Below are positions 18,686 through 30,005 of a stretch of DNA of 36,219 bases, in pieces (position 1 is the stretch's first letter; every line of letters begins with the position of its first letter). The notes under the pieces are model-generated. The model was not told where the DNA came from and ran no database searches. It saw only the letters and a list, made by a program, of their open reading frames with translations. The stretch is taken from assembly GCA_049999725.1 (NCBI GenBank), contig JBNGIS010031066.1:1-36219 (forward strand), written 5' to 3'. Position numbers and translations under genes: made by a program. The stretch comes from Haplomitrium mnioides (Eukaryota; Marchantiophyta; Haplomitriopsida; Calobryales).

Positions 18686-19423
18686 ATGCCTTTTCCGATT
18701 GATTTGAGACCAGAAAACACCCCTTATAATCGAATTATATATCGGCTATCACCACAAGAACTAGAGGAGCTTCGAAAGACCTTGACAGATCTGCTTGAGA
18801 ATGATTTCATTCAACTTAGTACTTTGCTTTGGGGAGCTTTGGTATTCTTTGTACCAAAGAAAGATGGTGGATTTTGTCTATGTACATGTTATCGAGGCTT
18901 GAACAACCAAACAATAAAGAATAACTATTCTCTACCTCGTATTGATGATTTGTTGGATCAACTAAGTGGTTCGCGATTCTTTTCTAAGTTGGATCTTCAA
19001 AGTGGCTATTGGAAAATTCCTATCAAGCCAAGTGATGTGCCAAAGAGAACTTTTTGTACACTGTATGCCATTGGGTATTTTGAGTGGAAAGTTCTTACAT
19101 TTGGCCTTACTAATGCTCCGGCGATATTCAAGAATCAAATGCATCAAGTTTTTGATGGGTTATTAGATAAGTCAATGTTGGTGTTCTTGGATGATATTCT
19201 TATTTTTATTAAAAGTGAAGTTGAGCATCATGGTCATCTCAAAGAAGTATTGCAAAGACTACACAATTGGAAGTTTTATAGCAAGAAGTCTAAGTGTGAG
19301 TTTTGGAAGAAGGAGGTCATGTACCTAGGACATAAAGTGTCTACGGATGGTATCAAGATGGAGGAAGAGAAAATAATGGCTACTAGTGAAGGGCCTACAC
19401 CAATTGATGCAAAGTATGTGTGA
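18686..19423 (+). pseudogene. Gypsy element A reverse transcriptase
   Basis: A 245-codon open frame spans most of the RT domain. It has LSPQELEELRKTL, FVPKKDGGF, the [15 protein letters not shown] block, SKLDLQSGYW (first catalytic Asp), TFGLTNAPAIFKNQMHQVF and VFLDDILIF (the Y/F-L-D-D site, near 19180-19206). C-terminal of this are KKSKCEFWKKEVMYLGHKVS and the RT/RNase H connection. It is the longest uninterrupted coding piece in the window, but the flanking protease and RNase H segments are in other frames. Confidence 0.95.
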
Positions 19424-19435
19424 GCTTTCAATGGA

Positions 19436-19990
19436 TTGGCAAGTTCTTATCAAATATTCATAAATTACTATGCTCATATTGTTGCATCGCTTACAAATCT
19501 GTTAGGCAAGGAGGCAAAGTTTCAATGGACCATCAAGGAGAAAAAGACATTTCAACAACTCAAGGATGTGGTGTCTTCTTGTCAAATTCTACAACCATAT
19601 GATCCAAAAGCAAGTTGTATAGTTGATTTTGATGCCTCTAATTTTGCTATTGGAGCAATGTTACAACAAGAGTTTGAGAATGGACTTCATCCGATTGCCT
19701 TTATATCACGTTGACTAAATGCAATGAAGAAAACTTATTCTGCAAGAGATAGAGAGTAATTGGCGATGGTTTATGCTACCAAGGTTTGGAGACACTATTT
19801 TTTAGGAAAGCATGTACTTATGCACACTAATCACAAGCTCTTGCTGCAATCAATTCACTTGGAAAATATGACAAGTTGTCATTATGGGAAGATCAATTAC
19901 AGCTCTTTGACATCAAGTTAGAGTGCAAGCCAAAAAGGTTCCATATCATTCCTGATACATTGTCACAAAGATTGAATCATGGACTAAATA
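19436..19990 (+). pseudogene. Gypsy element A RNase H relic
   Basis: The frame continues RT after a stop, with YYAHIVASLTNLLGKEAKFQ, then DFDASNFAIGAMLQQ (19624-19668, RNase H catalytic Asp), HPIAFISR, a stop, YSARDRE, LAMVYATKVWRHYFLGK and a degraded T-N-H-K-L box. Stops and a frameshift near 19850. Confidence 0.9.
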
Positions 19991-20199
19991 CATTGTAGGT
20001 TGCAAATGTTAGTTTATTGGATCTTGATGAAGCAACCAGTGCCGGCTTTTGGCAAAAGTTACATAAAGATGCCTTATTTAATCTTGTAAGAGCCCATTTG
20101 GCAGTCAAAGATAGTGAGTATCATGTTTTTTCAATGTGAGATGGTATTCTCTATCAAGGCCATCAAATATATGTTCCACAAAATGATGTGCGTCAAATG

Positions 20200-20990
20200 G
20201 CCTATTTACAAGAAGCACATAACATTCCAATCTCTGGGCATCTTGGGGTAGACAAGACTATGAAGCTACTTCAACACACTTGGTGGTGACCAAACCTAGC
20301 TTGAAATGTTCGTGGCTTTGTTCATTTATGTGAAAGTTGTTAGCAAAACAAGGCTTCAAATAAAAAACCAGCTGGCTTTCTTCAACCACTATCGATTCTT
20401 GCTACTTGTTGGAAACATGTAAGTTTGGATCTTGTCACCTTGCCTCCAACTACGCCTCATGAGTTTGCAGCCATTGTGGTGTTTGTGGATAAGCTAAGCA
20501 AACAAATTCATCTAGCACCGATGGTGGATACAGTGGATGCTCTACAATTGGCGAAGATTTACTTTGATACAATCTTTCAATACCATGGAATACCAAAAGT
20601 GTTGATATCTGATAAAGATCCACGATTCATTGGGAAGTTTTGGCAAGAGTTGTTCATACTTTTGGGTACAAAACTATCTATGTCTATAGCTTATCATCCT
20701 CAAATAGATGGGCAAATTGAACTTGCTAATTGCACTTTGGAGGATATGCTTTGAGAGTTTATCAACGTTCATCACATATATTGGGATTGTTTTTTGCTGG
20801 CTGTGGAGTTTGTATACAACAACTCCAAACAAACAAGTACTAGATTTTCTCCTTTCTTTCTTAATTCTATTCAACATCCTCTTGTTCCTAATAGTTTTCT
20901 TTCTCCTTCCTCTTCTAATGTTCCAAGTCTTTCTACCTTTTTGTCTCATTTATCTTGCTCTTTGCAAGATGCCTAAAGTTGTCTTATTAT
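20200..20990 (+). pseudogene. Gypsy element A integrase relic
   Basis: In order: the zinc-binding region (SGHLGVDKTMKLLQHTWW, then C-E-S-C, about 20235-20345), the catalytic core with SLDLVTLPPTTPHEF (first Asp near 20431), VDKLSKQIHLAP, VLISDKDPRF (second Asp) and AYHPQIDGQIELAN (Glu near 20722), and then CTLEDML followed by a stop. A second frame continues with VEFVYNNSKQTSTRFSPF. Single-base breaks near 20753 and elsewhere. Confidence 0.9.
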
Positions 20991-21039
20991 TGCTCAAAAT
21001 TGGCAAAACAATATGCCTATAAACATCCTCATGATCTTT

Positions 21040-21430
21040 ATTATGTTTTAGGTGACCAAGTTATGCTTTCTACTCATAATCTTCTTTTGTCTTTAGATGC
21101 TTGAGTTTGTAAGTTATCTCCAACTTGGATTGGTCATTTCTCCTATCTCGTACAAACTTGATCTTCCTCTCCACATGAAGATTCATCATGTATTCTATGT
21201 CTCTAAACCTAAGCCTTTTGTTTCTAGTCTTTCTTCTTTTTTCAACCCATGTTCAAAATCCTCCTCTATTATGAAGAATATGAGGTGGATTGTATTTTGG
21301 CTAAACAAGTCATCAAGCATTAAATTTAAGAATGTGGCTAAAAGAAACAACATTTGGTCATTGCAATGTTGTCAAACGCCGAGTATCTCTCCAAGAAAGT
21401 GGTCAAAGAGGTTGGGTTTATGACTCTTTT
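21040..21430 (+). pseudogene. Gypsy element A integrase C-terminus with possible chromodomain start
   Basis: Decayed frames hold CKLSPTWIGHF, YKLDLPLHMKIHHVFYVSKP (the usual 'P-x-x-x-x-I-H-x-V-F-H-V-S' box) and, in another frame, YEEYEVDCILAKQVIK near 21270-21317, which resembles the first strand of a chromodomain. If correct, element A is a chromovirus, but the chromodomain core that should follow is not readable. Confidence 0.6.
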
Positions 21431-23502
21431 ATCTTGAACGCGATCATGTTGTTTAGAGTTTTTGGCCAACCATTGGGCATTGTCACTAAGTAGGCAATAG
21501 AGGCACTTGCAAGAGAGAGGAAGAAACGACAATATAGAGGTGGTTGAGGCTAGAGAATTCAAATTGAGGTGAAAAAAAGACCATTGGGAAAGAAAGGGTC
21601 AAACGTAATAGAATAATATAGGCAAGGAGGATGAGTATTGTTAATAGAAGGAGCACAAATGAAATGAATGGTAGTCTGGTGCTTGTGTAGAAGGAATATA
21701 AATGAGACCTGACAAAGAAGAAATGGAAAGGAAGAGATAGTCGGCTGGCTGAAAGATATAAGATAGCTTAGGTGGAGAAAGTGAATGGTTAATTAGTAGG
21801 GTGAAATAAGGGAAGAAGAGATACATGATTAATAGGTGGATTATAGAAAGGAAGGTCAAGAAGAGGGAATAGAGATTGAGGGTGGAATAGTCAAAAGAAG
21901 GTTGCAGAGGAGAATTAAGAGCAAATAACAAACTAGATGATGACAATGACTTAAAAGGGTGCATGTAACTAAGCTATATGTGGAAGGCATGATGGGGAAG
22001 TATGGAAGAATGGGACCTAGAGAATTGATTAGTGAGTAAAAGGCTACAAAAAAAGAGGAGGATTGTCTCTGGTTTATTGAAGAAGTCTCCTCAAGCGTAC
22101 CAACTGGCTCAGGAACATTTCCAAAGGGATCCCATTTGCTGGTGGCTAAGGTAGCAAAAACCTTTTAAGAAAAATCATATGTTGTTTGTTTGTGTGAGTT
22201 ATATGTCGTGATATCAAATCCAAGTCTATTGATGTGGGAGTGTTCTTGTAGTTGTAGTTCCTAAGAGAATTCTGTGGTGTGTCGATCATCCGGATAATGT
22301 GTATGTGAGTGTGTGAATTTACATTAGTGGGAACCTCTTAGAAGTTGTGACTCTAGCTGTGAGCTGCATATTCAAACCATATTCTGTATTGGCCCAAGAC
22401 TATACTTGAATTTTATCGAAAGTATTATATTTGCAAATGTATGCTTTGTTGGATATCATTTCTATGTATGCCTTGTATCCTTCTATATTGTCAAGTTTAC
22501 AACACAATTAAATTCAAATGCTTTTGCTTTATTTGTTTTCTATCATTGGCATTCAACCTTGAACCTGAACCTGAAATCAAACTTGCATACGAAGACAAGC
22601 CATAGCCCAAAGTTGACTGCAGATCCTGAACCGGTCATGAGGGAAAAGAAAGCACCCTCATGACCACTTGAGTTCTGGTAAACGTTACTACCACCACGAT
22701 CGAGACATCTCTCTAGTTAGCTCGAGTAGGAGGACTCCTTTCATGTGTGCAGACTCACCAAATTTATTCTATTGAAGCAGAACCCAAAGTTAATGAGTCA
22801 TCTCATACATTACTAAGAAGTACTAATGTGCCTCATAAGCATGAAAAACTGCAAGTTAGGACATATGCTACAACATATCTAAGAGCAATGCTCCCTTCCC
22901 TACTATGTCATGCGCATAGACTTAACAGTTCATTGTCATGGTTGATAAGAAACTTTTCATCAGCTTGAGATTAAGTCTAAACCATAAAAATCCACTTAGT
23001 AGATATCAAACCTTGCAATATGAAAATAGATACTCACTAATTTCAAAAAATTATAAGCATCAAATTGTTGTTTTGCAATGGACTAGACACAACATTATCT
23101 ACTTTTGAATGTCTTCAATATGCTCTATACTCTAATTGCATTATCGATGATGATGTTGCAAAATTTGTTTGTAACCATTGAAACACTCATTCCATCATCA
23201 CATTGTTTGCTCTTTATAGTCAAAGTTATCTACAGAATATGTCGATCTTAAAACTCAACCCTTCACTGCCTAAGTATTAAAAGAATGAACACCAATTTTG
23301 TTGATGCAATTATATTTATGTTGCACTTCAATTCTATCAACATAATTACATTTGCTTATTTTTAATAACTAGAGCAACAAAGCCTCTATAGTTAATAAAA
23401 CGTCTTATAACTTATGGATAAAAAGACCAAATAAAGTTGGTAATGGCATGCACCATTATTTAACACTTGCATTCCATGAAATAAGTTCAAGCAAGTTGTC
23501 AT
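21431..23502. other. No gene and no 3' LTR of element A seen
   Basis: No second copy of the element A LTR lies here before element B starts. Purine-rich low-complexity text runs over about 21500-22000. Frames near 22406-22968 lack recognisable domains. Confidence 0.5.
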
Positions 23503-24037
23503 TGTAGTAGTACAAGCATGATGTTGTGCTATTTATAAAAAAACAAAGAGGAGTGAAGGAAGTGGTAGAGGGTAACTTATAGGGTTGAAATGATTTTAAG
23601 GTTGTTTGATTTTGAAGTTAATTTAAGTGAAAAGGTATAAGGTTACTTATAGGGTTGAAATGATTTTAAGGCTATTTGCTTTTGAAGTTAATTTAAGTGA
23701 AGTGGTATAAGGTTACTTTTAGAGTTGAAGTGAGAAAAGATTACTTGCCTTCAAAATTTTTAGAGATGTAAGATAACATCACTTTTAGGGCTGAAATCGG
23801 AAGTGACTTGTAAGTGAAGGAAGGAGGATGACATCTTCTTCTCTTGTATAAATAGAAAGGCTTCATAGCCACACTCTTCATTCTAGAGTTCTTTTGAATT
23901 TGATTCGGTTGCTTGGTTGCTTGGCTTTGGCTTGCACTCTTGGCTTTGGTTTGCTTATTGGCTTTGAGTTGGATAACTCTATTAGAGTTATCTTGGAGTG
24001 TTACTCATTTGGAAGTTGGTCTTTGAGTTCTTTTACA
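23503..24037 (+). mobile_element. 5' LTR of gypsy element B
   Basis: Same family as 17025-17426: TGTAGTAGTACAAGC start, TTTTACA end, TATAAATA at 23847-23854. It is 535 bp, longer than LTR A. The extra length includes a tandem duplication of a ~70-bp block beginning GGTTACTTATAGGGTTGAAA at about 23640, with an earlier copy at about 23570. Confidence 0.85.
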
Positions 24038-24038
24038 T

Positions 24039-24051
24039 TGGTATCACAACC
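24039..24051 (+). other. Primer-binding site of element B
   Basis: TGGTATCACAACC, one base after the LTR end. It matches the tRNA-Met-type site TGGTATCAGAGCC at all but two positions. Confidence 0.8.
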
Positions 24052-24061
24052 ATGATTCTTT

Positions 24062-24760
24062 TTGGTAGAGAGTTACATGAAGAATCAAGAAGAAATGATT
24101 AAAGTGAGGCACAACAAATTGAACATCTTTCTTGCCTTTGGAAGTTCAAATGCAAGTGGGAAAAAAACACATTTAAAAAAAAAGGTCATGTGCAGTATCC
24201 CAAACCAAAAGCATATGATGGGAAGATGGTTTCTATCGCATCTGAAAATTTCTTGTTTGATTGCAAACAATGTTTTGAGACTACAAACATCAAAGAAGAT
24301 GGTTGAAGAATTCTATTTGCTGCAATTCAATTGAACGGAGTTGCAAAAACTTGGTGGAGATATCAAAAAGAGCAAGCTCAATGTGGATTTATTGCTCTAA
24401 CTGCTTCTTGGCAAGAGTTCAAAGAAGCGGTGAATTTAAGATTTAAGATTTTGAATGCTCCAAAGGTGGCAAGAGATCGATTGGAAAAAATTAAAGCAAT
24501 TGGATGCAATAAATAGCTATGTCATACAATTTGAAAATATCATTATGCAAATTCCTAATATGAGCAAAGAAGAAGCTTTAGATCCCTTTGCTTGAGGATT
24601 GAAGCCTTGCCCTAGAATGGAAGTGACAATGAGAGAGCCCTTTCAACTAAGAAAAACAATGTGTATGGCTGAACGATGCGACTTGCTACTAGTGACTACC
24701 AAAGCTAGTCTACATCCACAACAAGCCTTACCAAATGTTTATATGAGGTTGTACCTATGG
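24062..24760 (+). pseudogene. Gypsy element B gag relic
   Basis: Gag domain in two or three frames. It starts MKNQEEMIKV after the primer site. Then FLFDCKQCFETTNIKEDG, LNGVAKTWWRYQKEQAQ, WQEFKEAVNLRFKILNAPKV and ARDRLEKIK. Stops near 24305 and 24515. Same order as element A but less decayed over the TWWRY block. Confidence 0.85.
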
Positions 24761-25039
24761 AGATTGATGCAATGCAAAGAGTGGCAATCACCGATGTAGA
24801 GCGTGAGTGCCTACGCCAACAAGAGGATGTTCTTATTGGCGACAACTTGGTTATATAATTGCAAATTGCACACGTTGCCAAGGTTGACCACGAGCTCTTG
24901 TTCAAACAACAATGGTTGAAGATGAAAAACTGAGAAAAAAAAACCTCAGTAAAAACAGTCGAGCGGTTTACTGAGAGCTTGATTTCTACCAATGAAATTA
25001 AAAGGTCAACAAGAATTTGAAGTATATTATGTCAGATAG

Positions 25040-25380
25040 ATAGTTTGGTTGATGAGCATTCTTGTTGAATGTTGGTAGACTATGGAAGCTTTGAAAACTT
25101 CATGTCATTATGTTTTGAAAAAAAAATCAAAGCTAAAACTTTTCTTTTCAAGAAAATTTTTATAAGTATGTCAAATGGCCAAAAACATGAGGTTATCCAC
25201 TCGTACAAGCCATTTCTTCTATAGATTAGCAAAGAGTATGAAGAATTTATGGATTGTTTTATTGCACCAGTACAATATGATATTTTTTTAGGCTTACATT
25301 GGCTTGAAGATCGATCCACTAAAGTTGATTATGCAAAACAAAAAAATCCAAGTTACTTTACAAAGAAAGAATTTTTTTTT
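25040..25380 (+). pseudogene. Gypsy element B protease relic
   Basis: Frame with SCXMLVDYGSFENFMS (the DSGS catalytic motif changed to DYGS, so inactive), KKIKAKTFLF, SNGQKHEVIHSYKPF, then FMDCFIAPVQYDIFLGLHWL. The end resembles the usual 'D-x-I-L-G-M-x-W-L' close of plant gypsy proteases. Confidence 0.8.
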
Positions 25381-25589
25381 TAAAACGTTTAACACCGTTG
25401 ATGAAAAGGCCCAAATCAGTTCAACATGATGCTTCGATGGAGAAAGAGTTGCATGTCTTTGTTGGGTGGATCAAGCTTATCGTAGACTTGAATAAAGAAG
25501 GAGGGAAATGTGTACCAGCCTCAATGATTGATGATATTTTGAAGGAGTTTCCAAATGTGTTTTAAAATGATTTGCTGAAAGGGTTTTGA

Positions 25590-26225
25590 GATGATCGAGG
25601 AATGCCTTTTTCAATTGAGTTGATACCAAGAAGTAATCCTAATAATCGGCTTATATCATGGTTGTCGTCACAAGAGTTGGAAGAGCTTTGCAAGACCTTG
25701 ATGGATCTCCTTGAAAATAATTTCATTCAACATAGTGTTTCACCTTTAAGAGCACCAATATTCTTTGTACCAAAGAAAGATGGTGGATTTTGTCTTTGTA
25801 TAGATTGTTGCGGTTTGAATAATCAAATAGTAAAGAATGCTTAGCCTTTACCATATATTGATGATTTGTTGGATCAATTGAGTGATTTGCAATTCTTTTC
25901 TAAGCTGGACCTTCAAAGTAGCTATTGGCAAATTCCTATCAAGCCAAGTGATGTGCCAAAGACATCTTTTTGCACAAGGTATTGACATTTTGAGTGGAAG
26001 GTCTTTACATTTGGTCTCACTATTACTCTGGAAAAATACATGAATCAAATGCATCAAATGTTTGATGGGTTATTGGATAAGTCAGTTTTTGTATTCTTAG
26101 ATGATATTCTTATTTTTATTAAAACTGAAGTTGAACATTGTGCTCGTCTAAAAGAAGTATTGCAAAAGATAACATCTACCTTGAAGAGGACAAGATTGAT
26201 GAAGAAGCCAAAGACTGATGTATAG
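25590..26225 (+). pseudogene. Gypsy element B reverse transcriptase, truncated
   Basis: RT blocks in order: LSSQELEELCKTLMDLLENN, FVPKKDGGFCLCIDC, a stop at about 25844, [56 protein letters not shown] (catalytic FLDD near 26088-26100). The frame ends at about 26223 within the thumb region. RNase H and integrase are absent, and the sequence beyond is unrelated, so the element is 3'-truncated. Confidence 0.9.
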
Positions 26226-27700
26226 AAAATTTTCAAATATAAACAAACTATTTGCATATAAAATTTTGCTAAGGTCAATTTTGGCATGGACATATGTGTT
26301 TTCTTGAATGGGTTCTTGATGAAGTAGAAGAAAACATGCAAGACGTTTAAGTTGAAGTCCATATGTATTTGCATCAACTCTAAGACTTCTATTTCCTACA
26401 CATTCTTTTCAAATTGATGTACAAACAATCATTCTTAGCTCTCATATACAAATTCTTCCAACATTAATTCTCCAATCTTTAATTCCGTTAGGTTGGTGGA
26501 CAATTGCACACTCTTCATGATTTTTTCCAAATGTCACACCATAGAGATACACCACAAAATTCCATCCAACAATGGACCAATTGTAGGACGAGATGAAATG
26601 AGAGCACCTAAAGAGAGAGTCAACTCTATTTCAATATATCCATACATATTTTCCCTCTTAAATCACTATTCCTTCATTATTTTCCATGGAGGTGTCAAAC
26701 ATCTATTTTTTTTATCCTCATCGCAAATGCCTTTTTATTCTATATGAAACATCTATGATAATTTGACTTCATATTTTTGTTTTCTCAAGAACTCCTCTAA
26801 CATAACAATTTGGATAAGATACATATAAAAAAGGTATAGACTATGCTTTGAGCCTTCAATCAAAGAGAGCTAGGCATGAGAATTTGCATTTCTTGACCAT
26901 GTTGGGTTTAAAGAAAAAGCTCCAATGACTATCCTCTTAGATTTCAATCAAGAAGAGCCTTTAGTTGATCTAGCTCTAAGGCTAGCAGAAGGATTGAATT
27001 ACCTATTTTGGAATGTGCTATGGCAATAGAAATTTGTGGTCAATCCTTCTACCATTTTTAGATCACATGCTAGAAAAAAGAGGTTGAATTTGGAATGATC
27101 CAACCTTATGAATTTGGGTGATTGCACTTAGAGGCAAAGAGATGTCTTTGGTGCATGAGTTGCTATAGTTGAGTGGTTGGAGCATACCTAGCTAAATGAT
27201 TGATTGGCTGAGTTGAAGGAAATTTATAACATACTTGATCTTCTCTCTTCAATTCTTCAAAAAATGGTGGAGGATTACACATGCTTCTTCTAATCCTCTC
27301 AACTTGCTTGAGATGGATTGCGCCTCTCTTTGGCAACCCGATGTCTGGAATCGACATTGACCTTCCATGATCTTAGGAATGTGCGTACATTATAAACAAC
27401 CTCTACTTTGAAAAAGGAACTGCTACTGAGCTCTTGGATCATTCAGTACTTGCAAATCTCAAATTGTTAAATTGAGCATAAAAATCACCAATTTGAAGTT
27501 TATAATTTTTTTGCCAAAAAAGAAAAAAAATTATATCTTTATTGCATATTTTATATAGACATCGTATTCAAAAAAAATTTGATATGAAGAATTTTATCAA
27601 CATTTCTCTTAAATATTTTCAAGTTTCATAATGATATTCATAAAATCAAAAATTGATCAAAATATAGAAAATTTATAAGAAACATACCAATCAAACAAAG
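26226..27700. other. No gene identified
   Basis: AT-rich with no recognised domain. Around 27060-27360 the plus strand has weakly coding-like text (LAELKEIYNILDLLSS-type), which I could not assign. Poly-A/T patches near 27510-27660. Confidence 0.4.
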
Positions 27701-28470
27701 ACGCTTATGCACGGATGGACTTCATCATTCACAACTTTCAAACATATGTTTTTAAGATCAAAATCAAGCATGGATGCCTACATGTGCAAGAACAACACCA
27801 CCTTTAACTTCAAGGTATTTACTTATAAGATGAAAATGAAACAACAATAACTATGTGCACAAAGAATTCAGCAAGTATATCTTCAAAATGTATACTGCAA
27901 AGATCAAAATCAAGGAAGGACTTCTATGTGTGCATGGACTCAATCTCTCATAGCTTATGTATATATACTCTAAACATCAAAATCAAACAAGTTGCTCATG
28001 AAAACATGGATTTTATCATTCATAATTTCATAAATATGCTTTTAAGATCAAAATAAAACAATGACAACTATGTCGTCATAGACTTCACCATTTATATCTT
28101 TAAAACATATACTCTTACCATCAAAATAAAACAAGAACATTAAGTTGCACAAAGATTCCATCTCTAACAACTTCCATGTATATATTCTAAACACCCAAAT
28201 CAAACAATGTTTCTCATGCAAGCATGGACTTTATCATTAACAAATGTCACGTACATGGTTATAAGATTAAAAAAAAAAACAAGGATGACTTTGTAAACAT
28301 GGATTTCGTTACTTATAAGTTTCATCTACATATTCATAAGCTCAAAATAAATTAATGATGCTTAGGCTTGCAGAGACTTCTAGGCAAACATCTTGCATAT
28401 TGTCTTATATTTTATCAAAAACCTTTTCAATCAAACACGGATGTCCATGCCAGCATAGACTTCAACAAAG
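27700..28470. repeat. Degenerate ~72-bp tandem array downstream of methyltransferase-like copy 2
   Basis: About ten units of 72-73 bp, each opening ATGGACTTnAT, with a mid block of TATnnTTTTAAGATCAAAAT and closing on a TGyrTGCnAGC-type word. Clear unit starts lie near 28009, 28078, 28222 and 28299. The closing word again resembles the TGCRTGCAT core of the 25-bp arrays, and 72 is close to three 24-bp units, so this may be a higher-order derivative. Confidence 0.7.
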
Positions 28471-28515
28471 TTCTATAAACAAAACATTTATTTATATTTG
28501 CAATAACTACAAACA

Positions 28516-28693
28516 TCAATCTCCATCTTCCTCATCAATTTTGTCCTCTTTAGGACATCTGTCATCGTCTACTACAAATGTCTCTGAGGGCTCATCAACC
28601 ATAGCTGCAGCTAAATCAAGGCAAGGCTTTTCAATCCTTGAGATTGCAACTGAGTTTCTATACGCACCTAGTATACTAGGAGGAACATGCTTC
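28516..28693 (-). pseudogene. Methyltransferase-like gene copy 2: last exon (acidic C-terminus)
   Basis: On the minus strand an acceptor-like CTTACAATAG (ending at 28694) is followed by 58 clean codons and TGA at 28518-28516. The peptide begins KHVPPSILGAYRNSVAISRI, continues EKPCLDLAAAMVDEPSETF and ends in an acidic tail (KEDKIDEEDGD). It is fully open, unlike the rest of the copy. The acidic tail would suit a nuclear protein, but no family was recognised. No equivalent was found beside copy 1. Confidence 0.55.
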
Positions 28694-28829
28694 CTATTGT
28701 AAGAAAAAACAATTTGAAAATCAGTTATATGAGATGAAAAAGAAGTTATTGTTAAAAAAAGATGTGGAATATAAATCAACTATCATTGATCACACTCTAA
28801 AAATAAAAATTCTCATTAACTTCAACACA

Positions 28830-29000
28830 CATACTATGCATGTGCTTGACTCAGAGTAGAGATCCAAAGTCTAGTCTCGCTTTGAAGACAAATGGTCAAT
28901 AAGAAAACCATAAAACATATATGGTTTATGGGAAACATTCACAAGAACATCATATCGTGGTAGCTTTAGCTTGTAGAAATCACAAGGCAACTAAAAACAT
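28830..29000 (-). pseudogene. Methyltransferase-like domain, C-terminal half, copy 2
   Basis: Minus-strand frame with LPRYDVLVNVSHKPYMFY, GFLIDHLSSKRD, a stop, and TLDLYSESST. It aligns residue for residue with HPRDDAYMNVYRKPLALYNF and DWILDLCFGSST of copy 1. Motif X (KP) is kept; motif I has lost its glycines (LYSESST in place of F-G-S-G-T), so AdoMet binding is unlikely. The alignment with copy 1 is the main support. Confidence 0.7.
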
Positions 29001-29609
29001 GGTGCAACATTTTGTGTTGTTTTCCAATAGCATCATCAACCCACACTTTGAAGGTCTTCATATTACAAGCAAAAAGTTCACATATAAAGAAACATAAGAA
29101 ATAGACATCATTTGGAGACTTGCTATATGATCAATCATAGCATCTGGTTAGTCATTGTTGTAGTTTATTTTTCATTTCCTCCACAATCTTGAACTATTAG
29201 AAAGAATGAATAATGACAAAGGATCAAAAATCCTAAGTTGTTGCTTCTACAAAGGATGACATTATGTTAAAAATGTCACTTTAAAAAAGGCTCGTAATCA
29301 TCATGCCTACATTCTTCAAGATTTATAACCATAAGGAATGCCGACAATCACAAAGGCAGAATCTCTGGGTTTAATAATCCCTTCAGTTGTCATACATTGG
29401 ACTCTCTATAGATTTTGAAGTAAGCCACTTTGAGGCCATCTGCAAAAGAGCTTCAAATATGCCTTATTTGCATCCACTAAAGGATATGAGACCAAGGTTA
29501 GAGCTTAATCTTGCTCCTCAATTGCCTCCTCAACAATCCCAGTCTTTTTCTTCCTTAATGCTACAATAGTCACCTTCTTTGCAAGTTCATGCTTCATCAT
29601 TTTATCCCC
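29001..29609 (-). pseudogene. Methyltransferase-like domain, N-terminal half, copy 2
   Basis: Begins after an acceptor-like TTTTTTGTAG (AG at 29611-29610). Frames give ELAKKVTIVALRKKKTG, VEEAIEEQD, TTEGIIKPRDSAFVIVGIPY, LEECRHDDYEPF and a diverged DFWSFVII block. They match copy 1 at 9990-10487 in order. The IPYGY box stands where copy 1 has ISYDY and where N4/N6 methylases carry DPPY-like motif IV. This copy has no 2.4-kb insertion at the site equivalent to 10488 and so acts as an empty-site reference. Several stops and indels. Confidence 0.7.
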
Positions 29610-29699
29610 CTACAAAAAACACATTAGTAATGAATACAAACTTGCAAAAAAAAAAGAGTAGGATGAAGAAATTATTAGAAAAAGTAATGAAAAGTTCAT

Positions 29700-29940
29700 G
29701 TACAAATAGTCCAGGTAGATAGACTATGCACACAATAATTTTGCTTAGTCTATGCGTGCATGGACTTGAAGGAACATGCATATACCAACTTCCAAGTTCA
29801 ATCATACATGGATTGGCAAGTAATTTCGTACAGAGACTTGCAAGTCTTTGTGCGTTTGGACTTGTGAGTCCAAGCGTGCATGGATTTTGAATGTCACTTC
29901 ATGCTTGAATCCTAGAATCCATGTGTGAATGGACTTGCAA
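29700..29940 (-). repeat. ~25-bp minisatellite in the mid-gene intron of copy 2
   Basis: Degenerate units with GGACTTGTGAGTCCAAGCGT and GCATGGA as the best example (about 29869-29892). They lie in the intron between the donor at 30006 (minus GTAGGT) and the acceptor at 29610. This is the same intron as the 9721-9925 array in copy 1. Confidence 0.8.
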
Positions 29941-30005
29941 CATTGCTAGTTACCTATTGAACTCAAATCAACAATCAAATTGATTCTAAAAAAATAATCA
30001 ACCTA

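Noticed and set aside
22406-22968. Two open frames of 73-85 codons
   Set aside because: No domain, no partner segment elsewhere in the window, AT-rich composition typical of chance frames.
23503-24037. LTR B as the 3' LTR of element A
   Set aside because: It is followed by its own primer site and gag, and about 2 kb of unrelated sequence separates it from the element A integrase.
28355-28702. Plus-strand 115-codon frame
   Set aside because: Shadow of the minus-strand last exon of copy 2, whose splice acceptor and acidic tail favour the minus strand.
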